64,000 nt of DNA from BOKV01 sp041397525 (GCA_041397525.1 JAWKWL010000004.1:310001-374000), one strand, 5' to 3'. Shown: positions 45,349 through 57,393, counted from the stretch's first letter. The notes: generated from the letters alone by a model not told the origin. Program-made: numbers and translations.

Positions 45349-45855
45349 TCAGCTCGGATTGGCTTCCGGTGGCGGCGCCTCGTCCGACTGCATTTTGCAG
45401 TCCTTCAGCCAGATGTCATAGACGGGATGCTCGATTGCGTTCAGACCCGGGCTGTCGGCAAACATCCAACCGGTGAAAATCCGGCGAATCTGGCGATCGA
45501 GAGTAATTTCATCCACCTCGATAAAGGCAGTTGTCTTCGGTGTTTCGGTCACAGGCCGCGAATAGCAGACACGTGGCGTCACATGCAACGCCCCGAAACG
45601 CACTGTTTCGTCCACATAGACATCAAATGTGATGATGCGGCCGGTGATCTTGTCAATGCCGTAGAATTCCGCAACGGCGTTGGCGATGCGTCCTTCACTG
45701 TCGAGTGTCGCTTCTGGTGCCTGCACCGCAGGTGCTTCGGGCGCGGTCTTCTCTTGCGAGAAGGCCGGCGAGATCGGAACAGGGGTCAAGGCAGCCAGAT
45801 TGCTGGCAGCCACAAGGATGGCAGCAACAATTGTCTGCCGAAATATCGAAATCAT
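45349..45855 (-). CDS. DUF2155 family secreted protein
   Basis: A 168-residue exported protein with a signal peptide (QTIVAAILVAASNLAAL). The DUF2155 core is complete: DKITGRIITFDVYVDET, VRFGALHVTPRVCYSRPVTE, FIEVDEI, and the hallmark IFTGWMFADSPGLNAIEHPVYDIWLKDC with two Cys. The function is unknown; the family is restricted mainly to alphaproteobacteria and is commonly beside aat and the 17 kDa complex I subunit, as here. The ATG at 45855 gives a clean signal peptide with AGGA ten bases upstream; longer starts (up to 45969) would overlap the phosphatase gene. Confidence 0.9.
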   Translation of the reverse strand: MISIFRQTIVAAILVAASNLAALTPVPISPAFSQEKTAPEAPAVQAPEATLDSEGRIANAVAEFYGIDKITGRIITFDVYVDETVRFGALHVTPRVCYSRPVTETPKTTAFIEVDEITLDRQIRRIFTGWMFADSPGLNAIEHPVYDIWLKDCKMQSDEAPPPEANPS

Positions 45856-45934
45856 CCGAGGTGAATTCCTGTGTCCCGCATTTGAAGGCTGCATACCATG
45901 TGATTCGGGCATCTCCAAGGCTGCCCTCTCCGCT

Positions 45935-46660
45935 TCAAGCCGTCTCGGCCTGGATGACCCGCCACTCATTGTCCTCCAGCACCACGCAACTCAGCACTCC
46001 GCTGTCGAAAGCGCGGGTATCGACATTGATCCGGTTGGGCTGGACATCGACCCAGTCCATCGGCGTATGGCCGTGGATGACGACCTTTCCATGCGATCCC
46101 TGAAAGATCAGGAATTCGTTCCTGATCCACATGAGATCATGGGCTTCCTGCTGGTCGAGCGGCACCCCCGGCTTGACGCCGGCATGGGCAAAGAAATAGT
46201 CGCCGATCGAGTGGGATTGGCGCAGGTTCATCAGCAGGCGGCTGTGGCTCGCTGGAAACAGTTTTGCCAAGTCGCGCGACAACGCCTGCGGCGTGCGCTG
46301 ACCGGTTACATCCACTCCGTAAGATGCAACGGTCGCCATGCCGCCCCAATACAGGAAACCTTCGCCATCAATGTCGGCGTTGTCCACGAAATCGAGCAGC
46401 CGCTGATCGTGATTGCCACGCAGCATTATGTGGCGGGGATCACTGGCAAGTTCGACAAGCCGGTCAACGACGCCGCGTGAGTCAGGACCACGGTCAACAA
46501 AATCCCCGAGAAATATGATTGTGCATTTGGCAGGCGGAGCTGATCTGATATCGGCGTCGATCAGCCGGAGCATCTCGTCGAGCAAATCCGTGCAGCCATG
46601 AATGTCGCCGATGGCGTAAACGCGTTCGCCTTCGGGAAGCCGTGCTTCACCGAGAAACAT
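45935..46660 (-). CDS. Serine/threonine-type metallophosphoesterase
   Basis: A 241-residue calcineurin-like phosphoesterase of the PPP (PrpA/ApaH-like) branch. All metal-binding blocks are present: GDIHGCTDLL, FLGDFVDRGPDSRGVV, LRGNHDQRLL, a late FFAHAGVKPGV and VIHGHTPMDWV. It could act on phosphoproteins or on dinucleoside polyphosphates; sequence alone does not decide. It lies on the minus strand between the DUF2155 gene and the complex I subunit gene. Confidence 0.9.
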   Translation of the reverse strand: MFLGEARLPEGERVYAIGDIHGCTDLLDEMLRLIDADIRSAPPAKCTIIFLGDFVDRGPDSRGVVDRLVELASDPRHIMLRGNHDQRLLDFVDNADIDGEGFLYWGGMATVASYGVDVTGQRTPQALSRDLAKLFPASHSRLLMNLRQSHSIGDYFFAHAGVKPGVPLDQQEAHDLMWIRNEFLIFQGSHGKVVIHGHTPMDWVDVQPNRINVDTRAFDSGVLSCVVLEDNEWRVIQAETA

Positions 46661-46709
46661 GGAAAGCCGTGCTTGACATGCAGTTGGTCACAACAGGCTG
46701 CACCAGTGT

Positions 46710-47081
46710 TCAGGGCCGCCAGGCCTGATAGTCGCCCGAGACTTCCGGGCGTCCCGCCTTGCTGCCAAGGGCACCCTTGGGCGCATAGGCGGCTGGTGTG
46801 CCGGTCGGATTGGCGCGGTGCGGAAGTTCCCATTCGCGCGCGTCGTATTTTTCCTGCGACGGGGCGGTATCGGTTCGGTAATGCATCCAGCCATGCCAGC
46901 CAGCCGGGATTGCCGAGGCTTCGGCAAGGCCGGCATATTGCACCCAGCGTCGGCCTTTGCCCTCATAATAAACATTGCCCATCTGGTCTTCACCAACGCG
47001 CTTGCCGTGACGCCATGTGTGGAAGCGGGTTCCAATGGTCGAGCCGTTCCACCAGGTAAAAATCTGAAGCAGTGTTTTCAT
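46710..47081 (-). CDS. NADH:ubiquinone oxidoreductase 17.2 kDa-type subunit (NDUFA12)
   Basis: A 123-residue homolog of the mitochondrial complex I accessory subunit NDUFA12, found in alphaproteobacterial complex I. Landmarks are LLQIFTWWNGSTIGTRFHTW, VGEDQMGNVYYEGKG, RRWVQYAGLAEASAIPAGWHGWMHY and the C-terminal WELPHRANPTGTPAAYAPKG. It is a peripheral subunit on the matrix-equivalent side. GGAAG lies about eight bases before the ATG at 47081; an ATG seven codons earlier is weaker. Confidence 0.94.
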   Translation of the reverse strand: MKTLLQIFTWWNGSTIGTRFHTWRHGKRVGEDQMGNVYYEGKGRRWVQYAGLAEASAIPAGWHGWMHYRTDTAPSQEKYDAREWELPHRANPTGTPAAYAPKGALGSKAGRPEVSGDYQAWRP

Positions 47082-47233
47082 CGGGGTCTTCCGTTTCCGC
47101 AACTTTCGCAGTGCAGCACATTCACCGGCTTTATGAACGCGGTGCCTGAAAAAGTCCAGCGCAGCGCCATTGAAAATACTGTATCGCCCGGCTCACGCGG
47201 GATGTAATGTCATCGGGTTGCCCGGAGGAAGTG

Positions 47234-48466
47234 ATGACAGCAATTGCCCAGCGAAGTGGAGTTCCGGACCATGCCGACAGCCGATATTCATGGGCGCGCC
47301 TGGCAATTTCAATGGTGGCGGGCACGCTGACAAATATCGGCATGTGGGCAGCCATTCTGGTACTTCCCGCTGTCCAGAACGAGTTCGGAGTGGACCGCGC
47401 CGACGCCTCGATGGCCTATACCGCCGTGATGGCCGGATTTGCAGCCGGAAACCTGGTGCTGGGGCGGCTGGTCGACCGGTACGGTATCGCCCCCGTGCTG
47501 GCTGGTTCCGCATTGTTGTTGTCTGCGAGTTTCGGTCTTGGCTCAACGACCAACTCAATCTGGTTGTTCGCAGCGCTGCAATTCAGTGCAGGCTTTGCCA
47601 CAGCGGCCGGTTTTGGCCCACTGATCGCTGATGTCTCGCACTGGTTCTCGCGACGCCGCGGCATTGCCGTTGCAGCAGCAGCGGCCGGCAACTATCTGGC
47701 GGGCGCGCTGTGGCCGCAGGCGCTGAAAGGAATCATTTCAGAGCAAGGCTGGAGAGCCGCTTTCATCTTCATTGCGGTTGTCTGTCTTGTCGGCATCCTG
47801 CCGCTGGCTTTTGCCTTGAGGCGGCGGGCACCACAGGAGGTGGCTCCAGCGCCTGGCAGCATCAGTTTCGGCACTCGAAGCATCAATGTTTCGCCCGCCA
47901 TGTTGCAGGCCCTGCTGGTCGCTGCCGGTGTCGGCTGCTGTGTGGCGATGTCGATGCCACAGGTGCATATCGTCGCCTATTGCTCGGACCTCGGCTACGG
48001 GGTGACAGCAGGCGCGCAAATGCTCTCCACCATGCTGGCTGCGGGGATCGTCTCGCGGCTCATCACCGGCTTCATCGCAGATTACATCGGTGGCATTCGC
48101 ACGCTGCTGATCGGCTCGGTGCTGCAATGCATGGCGCTGTTCCTCTACATCCCCTTTGACGGGTTGGCATCGCTCTACATCGTGTCTTTTGTCTTCGGGT
48201 TGTCACAGGGAGGCATTGTGCCAAGCTATGCAATCATCGTGCGCGAATATCTGCCTGCCCGCGAAGCTGGCCAGCGCGTTGGCATCGTCGTCACGGCAAC
48301 TGTTGTTGGCATGGCGTTGGGCGGCTGGATGAGTGGCTGGATCTATGATCTTACCGGCTCATACCAAGCGGCGTTCCTGAACGGTATCGCCTGGAATGTC
48401 ATGAATATCGCGGTCATGCTCTTCCTGCTGACCCGGACGCAAAGAATGGAGACAGCGGCGGCGTAA
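47234..48466 (+). CDS. MFS transporter, oxalate/monocarboxylate-like
   Basis: A 410-residue major facilitator with about twelve hydrophobic helices and a central basic loop (ALRRRAPQEV). The loop between helices 2 and 3 has GRLVDRYGIAPVL, the MFS motif A pattern. The overall style (QFSAGFATAAGFGPLIADVS, FVFGLSQGGIVPSYAIIVREYL) resembles carboxylate carriers of the oxalate:formate family, but the substrate is not known. GGAGG six bases before the ATG at 47234 decides the start over 47207. The gene converges on the glutamate dehydrogenase gene. Confidence 0.9.
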   Translation: MTAIAQRSGVPDHADSRYSWARLAISMVAGTLTNIGMWAAILVLPAVQNEFGVDRADASMAYTAVMAGFAAGNLVLGRLVDRYGIAPVLAGSALLLSASFGLGSTTNSIWLFAALQFSAGFATAAGFGPLIADVSHWFSRRRGIAVAAAAAGNYLAGALWPQALKGIISEQGWRAAFIFIAVVCLVGILPLAFALRRRAPQEVAPAPGSISFGTRSINVSPAMLQALLVAAGVGCCVAMSMPQVHIVAYCSDLGYGVTAGAQMLSTMLAAGIVSRLITGFIADYIGGIRTLLIGSVLQCMALFLYIPFDGLASLYIVSFVFGLSQGGIVPSYAIIVREYLPAREAGQRVGIVVTATVVGMALGGWMSGWIYDLTGSYQAAFLNGIAWNVMNIAVMLFLLTRTQRMETAAA

Positions 48467-48471
48467 ATGAA

Positions 48472-48497
48472 CGGTTGCCGCCCGGGAACGGCAACCG
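48472..48497. terminator. Hairpin between convergent MFS and gdh genes
   Basis: CGGTTGCCG pairs perfectly with CGGCAACCG around an eight-base loop, directly between the two stop codons. There is no T-run on either side, so it is a weak or RNA-stabilising hairpin. Confidence 0.5.
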
Positions 48498-48503
48498 AAC
48501 CGG

Positions 48504-49931
48504 TCAAAGTCCAAGCGACTTGTAACTGTCGGCAACACGCCCGATCGAGATCATGTAGGCAGCGGTACGCAGATCGAAGTCTGGAATGTTCACCCGCTTT
48601 TCATGCCACAACTCACGCATCTGGGCATAGGCGCCGCGCATGGTGTCGTCGAGACCGGAACGCACCAGCGTCAGTTCATCGGCACCGGAAATATACCGGT
48701 TCTTGAACTTCTCGGAGAGCTTGACGCCGGAACTGGTTTCCAACTCGTCGATCAGCATGCGGTGGCGCGCTTCCTCCTCGCGACGCTGCATCCGGCCAAA
48801 CCGGATATGCGACAGGTTTTTGACCCATTCGAAATAGGAAACCGTGACACCGCCGGCATTGGCATACATGTCGGGAATGATCACCACGCCCTTGTTGCGC
48901 AGGATTTCGTCGGCTCCAGCCGTGATCGGGCCGTTTGCCGCCTCGATGATCAGCTTTGTATTTATGCGGTCGGCATTGCCAAGATTGATAACGCTTTCCA
49001 TCGCGGCCGGGATCAGGATGTCGCACTCCATTTCGAGAAGCTTCGTGCCATCCTCGACAAAGGTCCCGTCGGAATAACCCTGGAACGAGCCATGGCGGTT
49101 CATCCAGGCCTTGGCCTCCTCGATATTGATCCCGTCAGGATTGACCAGCGCGCCGTTGTACTCGATCACCGCAGTGATCTTTGCCTCGTCCTCCTCGGAG
49201 AGGAACTTGGCTGCGTGAAAGCCCACATTGCCAAGACCCTGTACGACAATACGCTTGCCCTTCAGGTCGCCATTGAGGCCTGCAACCGCCATGTCGGCAG
49301 GATGGCGGAAGAATTCCTGCAAGGCATATTGGACGCCCCGCCCGGTTGCCTCGGTTCGGCCACGGATGCCTCCGGCGTTCAACGGCTTGCCTGTAACGCA
49401 GGCACGCGCATTGATGTCGGTCGTTGCCATGCGGTGATACTGGTCAGCGATCCAGGCCATTTCCCGCTCGCCCGTACCCATGTCCGGTGCCGGCACGTTC
49501 TGAGACGGGTGGATCAGGTCACGCTTGATCAGTTCATAGGCGAAGCGGCGGGTGATGCGTTCGAGTTCGTCCGGCTCCCATTCGCGGGGATCAATGCGCA
49601 AGCCGCCCTTGGAACCGCCAAACGGCACCTCCACCAGTGCGCATTTGTAGGTCATGAGGGCTGCAAGCGCCTCCACTTCATCCTGGTCCACGCTCATGGC
49701 GTAGCGGATGCCCCCCTTGACGGGTTCTGCATGCTCGGAATGAACGGAACGGTAGCCGGTGAAGGTATGAATGTCGCCACGCAACTTGACCCCGAAACGC
49801 ACGATGTACGTCGAATTGACGACCCTGATCTTTTCCACCAAGCCCGGCGAAAGTTTCATGTGCGATACTGCACGTTCAAACAACCGGTTTACGCTGTCGC
49901 GAAACCCTGGCTCTTTCAGGTGTTGGTTCAT
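48504..49931 (-). CDS. gdhA: Glu/Leu/Phe/Val dehydrogenase (glutamate dehydrogenase)
   Basis: A 475-residue amino acid dehydrogenase. The N-terminal domain has PVKGGIRYAMSVDQDEVEALA, YKCALVEVPFGGSKGGL (catalytic Lys region) and VPAPDMGTGEREMAWIADQY. The Rossmann domain has VVQGLGNVGFHAA, EANGPIT and PDMYANAGGVTVSYFEW. It interconverts glutamate and 2-oxoglutarate plus ammonium; homologs of this pattern are NAD-linked and catabolic in many alphaproteobacteria. GGGAG precedes the ATG. The exact cofactor is inferred. Confidence 0.92.
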   Translation of the reverse strand: MNQHLKEPGFRDSVNRLFERAVSHMKLSPGLVEKIRVVNSTYIVRFGVKLRGDIHTFTGYRSVHSEHAEPVKGGIRYAMSVDQDEVEALAALMTYKCALVEVPFGGSKGGLRIDPREWEPDELERITRRFAYELIKRDLIHPSQNVPAPDMGTGEREMAWIADQYHRMATTDINARACVTGKPLNAGGIRGRTEATGRGVQYALQEFFRHPADMAVAGLNGDLKGKRIVVQGLGNVGFHAAKFLSEEDEAKITAVIEYNGALVNPDGINIEEAKAWMNRHGSFQGYSDGTFVEDGTKLLEMECDILIPAAMESVINLGNADRINTKLIIEAANGPITAGADEILRNKGVVIIPDMYANAGGVTVSYFEWVKNLSHIRFGRMQRREEEARHRMLIDELETSSGVKLSEKFKNRYISGADELTLVRSGLDDTMRGAYAQMRELWHEKRVNIPDFDLRTAAYMISIGRVADSYKSLGL

Positions 49932-50076
49932 TGCTTGCTCCCGTCATGCGCTCGTTGCGGCGTCTGGCAAGCAGTCTCGCATGAAGACTGCGACAATTGA
50001 ACGAAAATGCGCGTTTTGGAAAAATTTCGCACGAGATTCTGGAAATGTGATTGAACCGGACGCCAGTCCGCACGGT

Positions 50077-50541
50077 TTATCGCAGTTTCAGCTTGAATCC
50101 GGCATGCGAATGCGAAAATCCGAGTCGCTCGTAGAATCGGTGCGCCGCTTTGCGATTGGCGTTCGATGTGAGCTGCACCTTCGCACAACCCTGCGCTTTT
50201 GCTGCCTCGATTGCGAAGTGCATCATGGTTTCACCAATGCCGCGGTTGCGGAACCGGTGATCAACATGCACGGCTTCGACATTGAGATTGGTGCTGCCCC
50301 TTCCGGTCATGGAGCGGATAAGCGTGGTCTGGAACGTACCGACCACGACACCATCAAGCTCTGCGACATGGAGCCAGTCATTGTGGCTTGCCATAATCGC
50401 GTCGAAGGCATCAAGGTAGTCCGGCAGCGCAACAGGATCAGCCGTGTCACCGTGCCCGCCCAGTTCGTCGGAAGCAAACATCGCCGCGATGGCAGGCACA
50501 TCCTCGCGGATGGCGAGGCGTATGGAAACCAGTGCGCTCAG
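50077..50541 (-). CDS. GNAT family N-acetyltransferase
   Basis: A GNAT acetyltransferase of about 154 residues: the acetyl-CoA loop VHVDHRFRNRGIGETMMHFAI and the C-terminal QLTSNANRKAAHRFYERLGF are typical. The domain's first strand (LVSIRLAIREDVPAIAAMF) lies upstream of the only standard start, a GTG at 50499. An in-frame CTG at 50541 overlaps the gatB stop as CTGA, where ATGA would be expected, with GGGG nine bases upstream. I take the CTG as the likely start; a GTG start would lose the first strand. The acetyl acceptor is unknown. It is translationally coupled to gatB. Confidence 0.8.
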   Translation of the reverse strand: MSALVSIRLAIREDVPAIAAMFASDELGGHGDTADPVALPDYLDAFDAIMASHNDWLHVAELDGVVVGTFQTTLIRSMTGRGSTNLNVEAVHVDHRFRNRGIGETMMHFAIEAAKAQGCAKVQLTSNANRKAAHRFYERLGFSHSHAGFKLKLR

Positions 50542-52040
50542 CTGTCTATCCCCAGCTTGGACTTCACCAGCGCCTGAACGGTTTGCGGGGCAGCCTTGCC
50601 GCCGGTGGATTTCATCACCTGGCCGACGAACCAGCCAGCCATGGAAGGCTTGTCCTTTACCTGCGCCACCTTGTCGGGATTGGCGGCAATGACAGCATCC
50701 ACTGCGGCCTCGATGGCACCGGTGTCGGTGACCTGCTTCATGCCACGCGCCTCAACGATCTCGGCCGGGTTGCCGCCCTCGTTCCACACAATCTCGAACA
50801 GGTCCTTGGCTATGGCGTTGGAAATGTCGCCTGCCTTGATGAGTTCGAGGATAGCACCAAGCTGGTCGGGGGATACCGGAGTCGTTTCAATGTCTTTTCC
50901 GGTTTCGTTCAACTTGCCCAGCAGGTTGTTGATGACCCAGTTGGCCGCCATCTTGCCGTCACGACCCTCGGCGACCTTCTCGAAATAGTCGGCAATCGCC
51001 TTATCGGAGACGAGGATCGAGGCGTCATAGGCGGACAGGCCCAGCGTCGAGATCAGCCTTGCCTTCTTGTCGTCCGGCAATTCCGGCAGATGTGCTGCCA
51101 GTTCATCGACATAGGCTTGCGTGAATTCGAGCGGCAGCAGGTCGGGATCGGGGAAATAGCGATAATCATGCGCGTCTTCCTTGGAGCGCATGGAGCGGGT
51201 CTCGCCCTTGTTGGGATCAAACAGCCGGGTTTCCTGGTCGATGCTGCCACCATCCTCCAGAATGGCGATCTGGCGACGAGCCTCATATTCGATTGCCTGG
51301 CCGATGAAGCGGATCGAGTTGACGTTCTTGATCTCGCAGCGCGTGCCGAATTCGCCACCGGGCTTGCGTACGGAAACATTCACGTCAGCACGCAGCGAGC
51401 CTTCCTCCATGTTGCCGTCGCAGGTGCCGAGGTAGCGCAGGATGGTGCGCAGCTTGGTAACATAGGCGCGTGCCTCCTCCGACGAACGCAGATCCGGTTT
51501 CGACACGATTTCCATCAGCGCTACGCCGGTGCGGTTGAGATCGACAAAGCTCATGGTCGGATGCTGGTCGTGGATCGACTTGCCGGCATCCTGCTCGAGA
51601 TGCAGGCGCTCGATGCCGATCTCGATATCCTCGAAATTGCCCTGCTTGTCGGGACCGACCGAGACGATGACCTTGCCCTCGCCGACAATCGGGTCCTTGA
51701 ACTGGCTGATCTGGTAGCCCTGCGGCAGGTCGGGATAGAAATAATTCTTGCGGTCAAAGACCGAACGGTTGTTGATCTTTGCCTTGAGGCCGAGGCCGGT
51801 GCGCACAGCCTGCGCCACACACTCCTCATTGATGACGGGAAGCATTCCCGGCATTGCCGCATCTACCAGACTGACATTCGCATTGGGTTCGGCACCGAAC
51901 TCGGTCGATGCGCCGGAAAACAGCTTGGAGTGCGAGGTAACCTGGGCGTGGATTTCCATGCCGATGATGACTTCCCAGTCACCGGTGGCACCGGGAATGA
52001 AGCGCTTCGGGTCTGGGGTGCGGGTATCGATCAGGGTCAT
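50538..52040 (-). CDS. gatB: Asp-tRNA(Asn)/Glu-tRNA(Gln) amidotransferase subunit B
   Basis: A 500-residue GatB, which phosphorylates misacylated Glu- or Asp-tRNA for amidation by GatA. It has WEVIIGMEIHAQVTSHSKLFSG, NRKNYFYPDLPQGYQISQ-type segment (DRKNYFYPDLPQ), RTGVALMEIVSKPD, ADVNVSVRKPGGEFGTRCEIKN-type segment and the C-terminal tail domain (ANWVINNLLGKLN, DKVAQVKDKPSMAGWFVGQVM). The ATG at 52040 (MTLIDTRTPD) is chosen by homolog length; an earlier ATG (52097) is possible. It is 5-7 kb from gatA and gatC, so the GatCAB genes are split here. Indirect charging implies that no GlnRS is needed. Confidence 0.96.
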   Translation of the reverse strand: MTLIDTRTPDPKRFIPGATGDWEVIIGMEIHAQVTSHSKLFSGASTEFGAEPNANVSLVDAAMPGMLPVINEECVAQAVRTGLGLKAKINNRSVFDRKNYFYPDLPQGYQISQFKDPIVGEGKVIVSVGPDKQGNFEDIEIGIERLHLEQDAGKSIHDQHPTMSFVDLNRTGVALMEIVSKPDLRSSEEARAYVTKLRTILRYLGTCDGNMEEGSLRADVNVSVRKPGGEFGTRCEIKNVNSIRFIGQAIEYEARRQIAILEDGGSIDQETRLFDPNKGETRSMRSKEDAHDYRYFPDPDLLPLEFTQAYVDELAAHLPELPDDKKARLISTLGLSAYDASILVSDKAIADYFEKVAEGRDGKMAANWVINNLLGKLNETGKDIETTPVSPDQLGAILELIKAGDISNAIAKDLFEIVWNEGGNPAEIVEARGMKQVTDTGAIEAAVDAVIAANPDKVAQVKDKPSMAGWFVGQVMKSTGGKAAPQTVQALVKSKLGIDS

Positions 52041-52126
52041 TGGGAAATCCGTTGGAACTGGAAGTTTCGAATTACGGCAAAGCCGCCTTTGTTTCAACCT
52101 TCCGGCTACGGAATTGGCAATGTGAA

Positions 52127-53332
52127 CTATGAAAGCCGTTTCTTGCCCAGGCGCGGATGGATGCGTCTTGCGACAAATCCGCAGGCAAGCAATGCAAGGC
52201 CACCCGCTGCAAAGACACCGGCGACCGGCGCAAAGGCGAGAACAGCACGCGCCAGTGCCGGCGAAATGACCGCAGACACATCCCGGAATGTCGAATAAAC
52301 TGCCGCCATTTCCGTACGCTCGGAAGGTTTGACCGTCATCAGGAATGGCAGACCGCCCGACACATCCAGCATCACCAGGAACATGGTTCCCGCAAGCATC
52401 GAGCCAATGGCCAACATCGGAAGAGATGACAAGGCATAAGCGAGCAGGAAAAGCGCGGCAGAGGCGAAGAAGGCCGACATGATGGTTGTGCGCACGCTGG
52501 TCTTGTGCAGGAAACGCAACATGAAAGGTGACAGGAACAGGAAGGCATTGGAAATCGACAGCGTCATGCCGCCAAGCTGATCGCCAAGGCCCGACTCAAC
52601 CGCGAAGATCGGGACATAAATGATGTAGATCGCCCAGCCGACCGAACGGATCACGGCGAAGGTCCAGCCTGCCACCAGCGAGGGCTGGCGGAAAAACCTG
52701 GCGAGGTAAGCGAGCGGATTGGCCGCAGGGCGCTTTGCCCGGCTGATTGCCTTGCCATTTCCCATGCGCAAGTACCAGAAGAACGCCAACTGGCACAAAG
52801 AGAAGAAGATGGATGCAATAAAGGGGAATGTTGGCTCATGATCCATCAGCCAGACTCCAAGCCAGGGACCAATGGACCAGGCCGCTCCGCTGTAGAGCAG
52901 CCGCATGGTCTCGTTGCGGGACATGGAATGGCGCTCGATATAGTCCATCACATAGGCATTGAAGCAAATGGTCAGCACCACCAATGCAGAGGCATTGAGG
53001 AACACAGCAAGTGGTACCAGCTGCAAGCCACCAAATAGGCCTGTGAGCCCACCCGAAACCATGACCACAGAACCGGAAGTGTAGAGCCAGCGGCGGGGGA
53101 TGAGCCGGTTGAGCCAGGGGGTGAAAAGAGCAATGACCAGCGAGCCAAGCCCAATGAGAAAATAGAATTCCGAAACGGTTCTCGGATCTCCAAGACTGCG
53201 ATACATCAGGACTGGATAGACGGAGATGACGACCGCACGGGATGCCGCCTCAAAAGCTGCGAGAATGGCAAAGGACTGCACGCCGGGCTTTGCCGGCTGA
53301 TAGACCGTCAGGGCAATTCTGCGCTGGACCAA
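52127..53332 (-). CDS. MFS transporter
   Basis: A 401-residue protein with about twelve hydrophobic helices and short loops, including a central basic loop (GNGKAISRAKRPAANPLAYLARF). Motif-like segments such as NRLIPRRWLYTSG fit a major facilitator. No substrate-specific motif is visible. It lies 86 bases upstream of gatB on the same strand and could be co-transcribed with it. Confidence 0.85.
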   Translation of the reverse strand: MVQRRIALTVYQPAKPGVQSFAILAAFEAASRAVVISVYPVLMYRSLGDPRTVSEFYFLIGLGSLVIALFTPWLNRLIPRRWLYTSGSVVMVSGGLTGLFGGLQLVPLAVFLNASALVVLTICFNAYVMDYIERHSMSRNETMRLLYSGAAWSIGPWLGVWLMDHEPTFPFIASIFFSLCQLAFFWYLRMGNGKAISRAKRPAANPLAYLARFFRQPSLVAGWTFAVIRSVGWAIYIIYVPIFAVESGLGDQLGGMTLSISNAFLFLSPFMLRFLHKTSVRTTIMSAFFASAALFLLAYALSSLPMLAIGSMLAGTMFLVMLDVSGGLPFLMTVKPSERTEMAAVYSTFRDVSAVISPALARAVLAFAPVAGVFAAGGLALLACGFVARRIHPRLGKKRLS

Positions 53333-53474
53333 TTATCTGCCTCCCGCGCCATGCCTTCATGATTGCGCTTTCCAGCAACTGTCACGGGAATGGCATCAAT
53401 TGGCAAGCAGCAAAACGACTGGCTGGCGAGTTATTGCGACAATGGCACCATCGTTGGGCCACGGTAACAGATCC

Positions 53475-54680
53475 CTACAAAACCCCATCCAGATCGCGGA
53501 TGAGGTCGGCAGGGTCTTCGAGGCCAATGGAAAGGCGGAAAATTCCGTCACCGGCAAAGGCGCGGTAGCTTTCGAGTTGTTTGCCCTCAAGCCGGAACGA
53601 GGTCTGCATCAGGCCCGCCGTTTCCATCCAGAAGCACAGCGAACGGTGATGGCCGAGCGAGACGGCATAGTGAATGACCTCGAAGTCCTTCATCATCCGC
53701 TCGGCGATTGCTTCACCTTGTGCCACACCTCTCACCTGAAATGCGATCATGCCTGAAAAATTGTCCATCTGGCGGGTCGCAAGCTCATGCTGCGGGTGGC
53801 TTACCAGACCCGGATAGAGCACCTTCGTCACCCTCGGATGGTGTTCCAGCCATGAAGCCACGGCGAGCGCGTTTTCCTGATGCGCGCGCATTCGCACCGG
53901 CAATGTCCCTGCCCCGCGCGCAATGAGCCATGCATTGAAAGGCGATAGAACCCCTCCATGATGGATGACCGATTCGACGTTGAGGCGTGATATCAGCTCC
54001 GCATTGGCGCAGACTGCGCCGCCAATGGCGTCGCCGTGGCCGCAGATGTATTTGGTGAGCGAATGCATCACCAGATCAACGCCGAATTGTGCAGGGCGGG
54101 TGGCGACGGGCGTTGCAAAGGTGGAATCGCAGGAGACCAGCACACCAGCCGCCTTGGCAATCCGGCATACGGCTTCAAGGTCCGTCAGCCGCAACAGCGG
54201 ATTGACCGGCGTCTCGACATGGATGAGCCTGGTATTCTTGCGGATTGCCTTTTCCAGCGCATCAATATCCGTCATGTCGACGGCAGTGACCTCGACACCG
54301 AAGCGCGGGAGTGTATCGCGCGCGAGTTCGGCGACCCCGGCATAGCTGACATCGGAAATGACGAGATGGTCTCCCGCCGACAGGAGCGAAAAGAAGATCG
54401 CCGACATCGCTGCCATACCTGAAGCAAAGCACAAGGCCGCCTCCGTTGCCTCGAGAGCGGCCAGTTTGCGCTGCAATCCGTCCACGGTCGGATTGCCCCA
54501 GCGGCCATAAACGAAGGGGGTGTTGTCGCCCAGGTCATGGGCTGAGAAGCCCGCCTTCTCTCGCACCATGAAGGTGGATGACATGCCGATCGACGGCCCG
54601 GCCTCGCCTGTATGCGGGTCTGGTTCATCGCCTTGGTGAACAGCTATCGTGCGCGGCAGGTAATGATTTTTCAGGGTCAT
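53475..54680 (-). CDS. Cystathionine gamma-synthase/lyase family PLP enzyme
   Basis: A 401-residue Cys/Met metabolism PLP enzyme. It has FVYGRWGNPTVDGLQRKLAALE, FASGMAAMSAI, the lysine loop MHSLTKYICGHGDAIGG, and the C-terminal SLGHHRSL and FRLSIGLEDPADLI. The family covers cystathionine gamma-synthase, cystathionine beta- and gamma-lyases, methionine gamma-lyase and O-acylhomoserine sulfhydrylases; sequence alone does not choose among them. It lies 32 bases beyond the stop of the histidine kinase gene, on the same strand. Confidence 0.9.
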   Translation of the reverse strand: MTLKNHYLPRTIAVHQGDEPDPHTGEAGPSIGMSSTFMVREKAGFSAHDLGDNTPFVYGRWGNPTVDGLQRKLAALEATEAALCFASGMAAMSAIFFSLLSAGDHLVISDVSYAGVAELARDTLPRFGVEVTAVDMTDIDALEKAIRKNTRLIHVETPVNPLLRLTDLEAVCRIAKAAGVLVSCDSTFATPVATRPAQFGVDLVMHSLTKYICGHGDAIGGAVCANAELISRLNVESVIHHGGVLSPFNAWLIARGAGTLPVRMRAHQENALAVASWLEHHPRVTKVLYPGLVSHPQHELATRQMDNFSGMIAFQVRGVAQGEAIAERMMKDFEVIHYAVSLGHHRSLCFWMETAGLMQTSFRLEGKQLESYRAFAGDGIFRLSIGLEDPADLIRDLDGVL

Positions 54681-54712
54681 GCAATTCCGATCGATTGGTC
54701 CGCCCCCGTCAA

Positions 54713-57097
<2,385 letters not shown>

Positions 57098-57393
57098 TGG
57101 TGTTCCAGGTTGTGGGTTTGTCTAATAATTTACCTAATCGATTAAAGAAGCGTTTAGGTCGAATTTCGCTCCCGTCAGGATTAGGCAAGGTCGGCTTGCA
57201 ACCGCGTTGGCAGCGAAGCATGTCTTGAAGGTTTGGACAAAACCCCGCGCCAGATCATGCAGAATGAGGGGAAGCAATTTCAACGCCGGTATCTGCAAGA
57301 CTGCCAACCGGAAATTGAGCGCGTCACTTTCAATGCTGCGCAAGCGCAAGCAATGGTATATGCTCGTCCTGCGGCAAAACAGGGAGAATTGTC

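Noticed and set aside
48603..50000. A 465-codon plus-strand open frame opposite the glutamate dehydrogenase gene
   Set aside because: Antisense shadow; the minus-strand frame has the complete dehydrogenase signature.
50532..52298. A 588-codon plus-strand open frame opposite gatB
   Set aside because: It is a shadow of gatB on the other strand, without family motifs or its own ribosome binding site.
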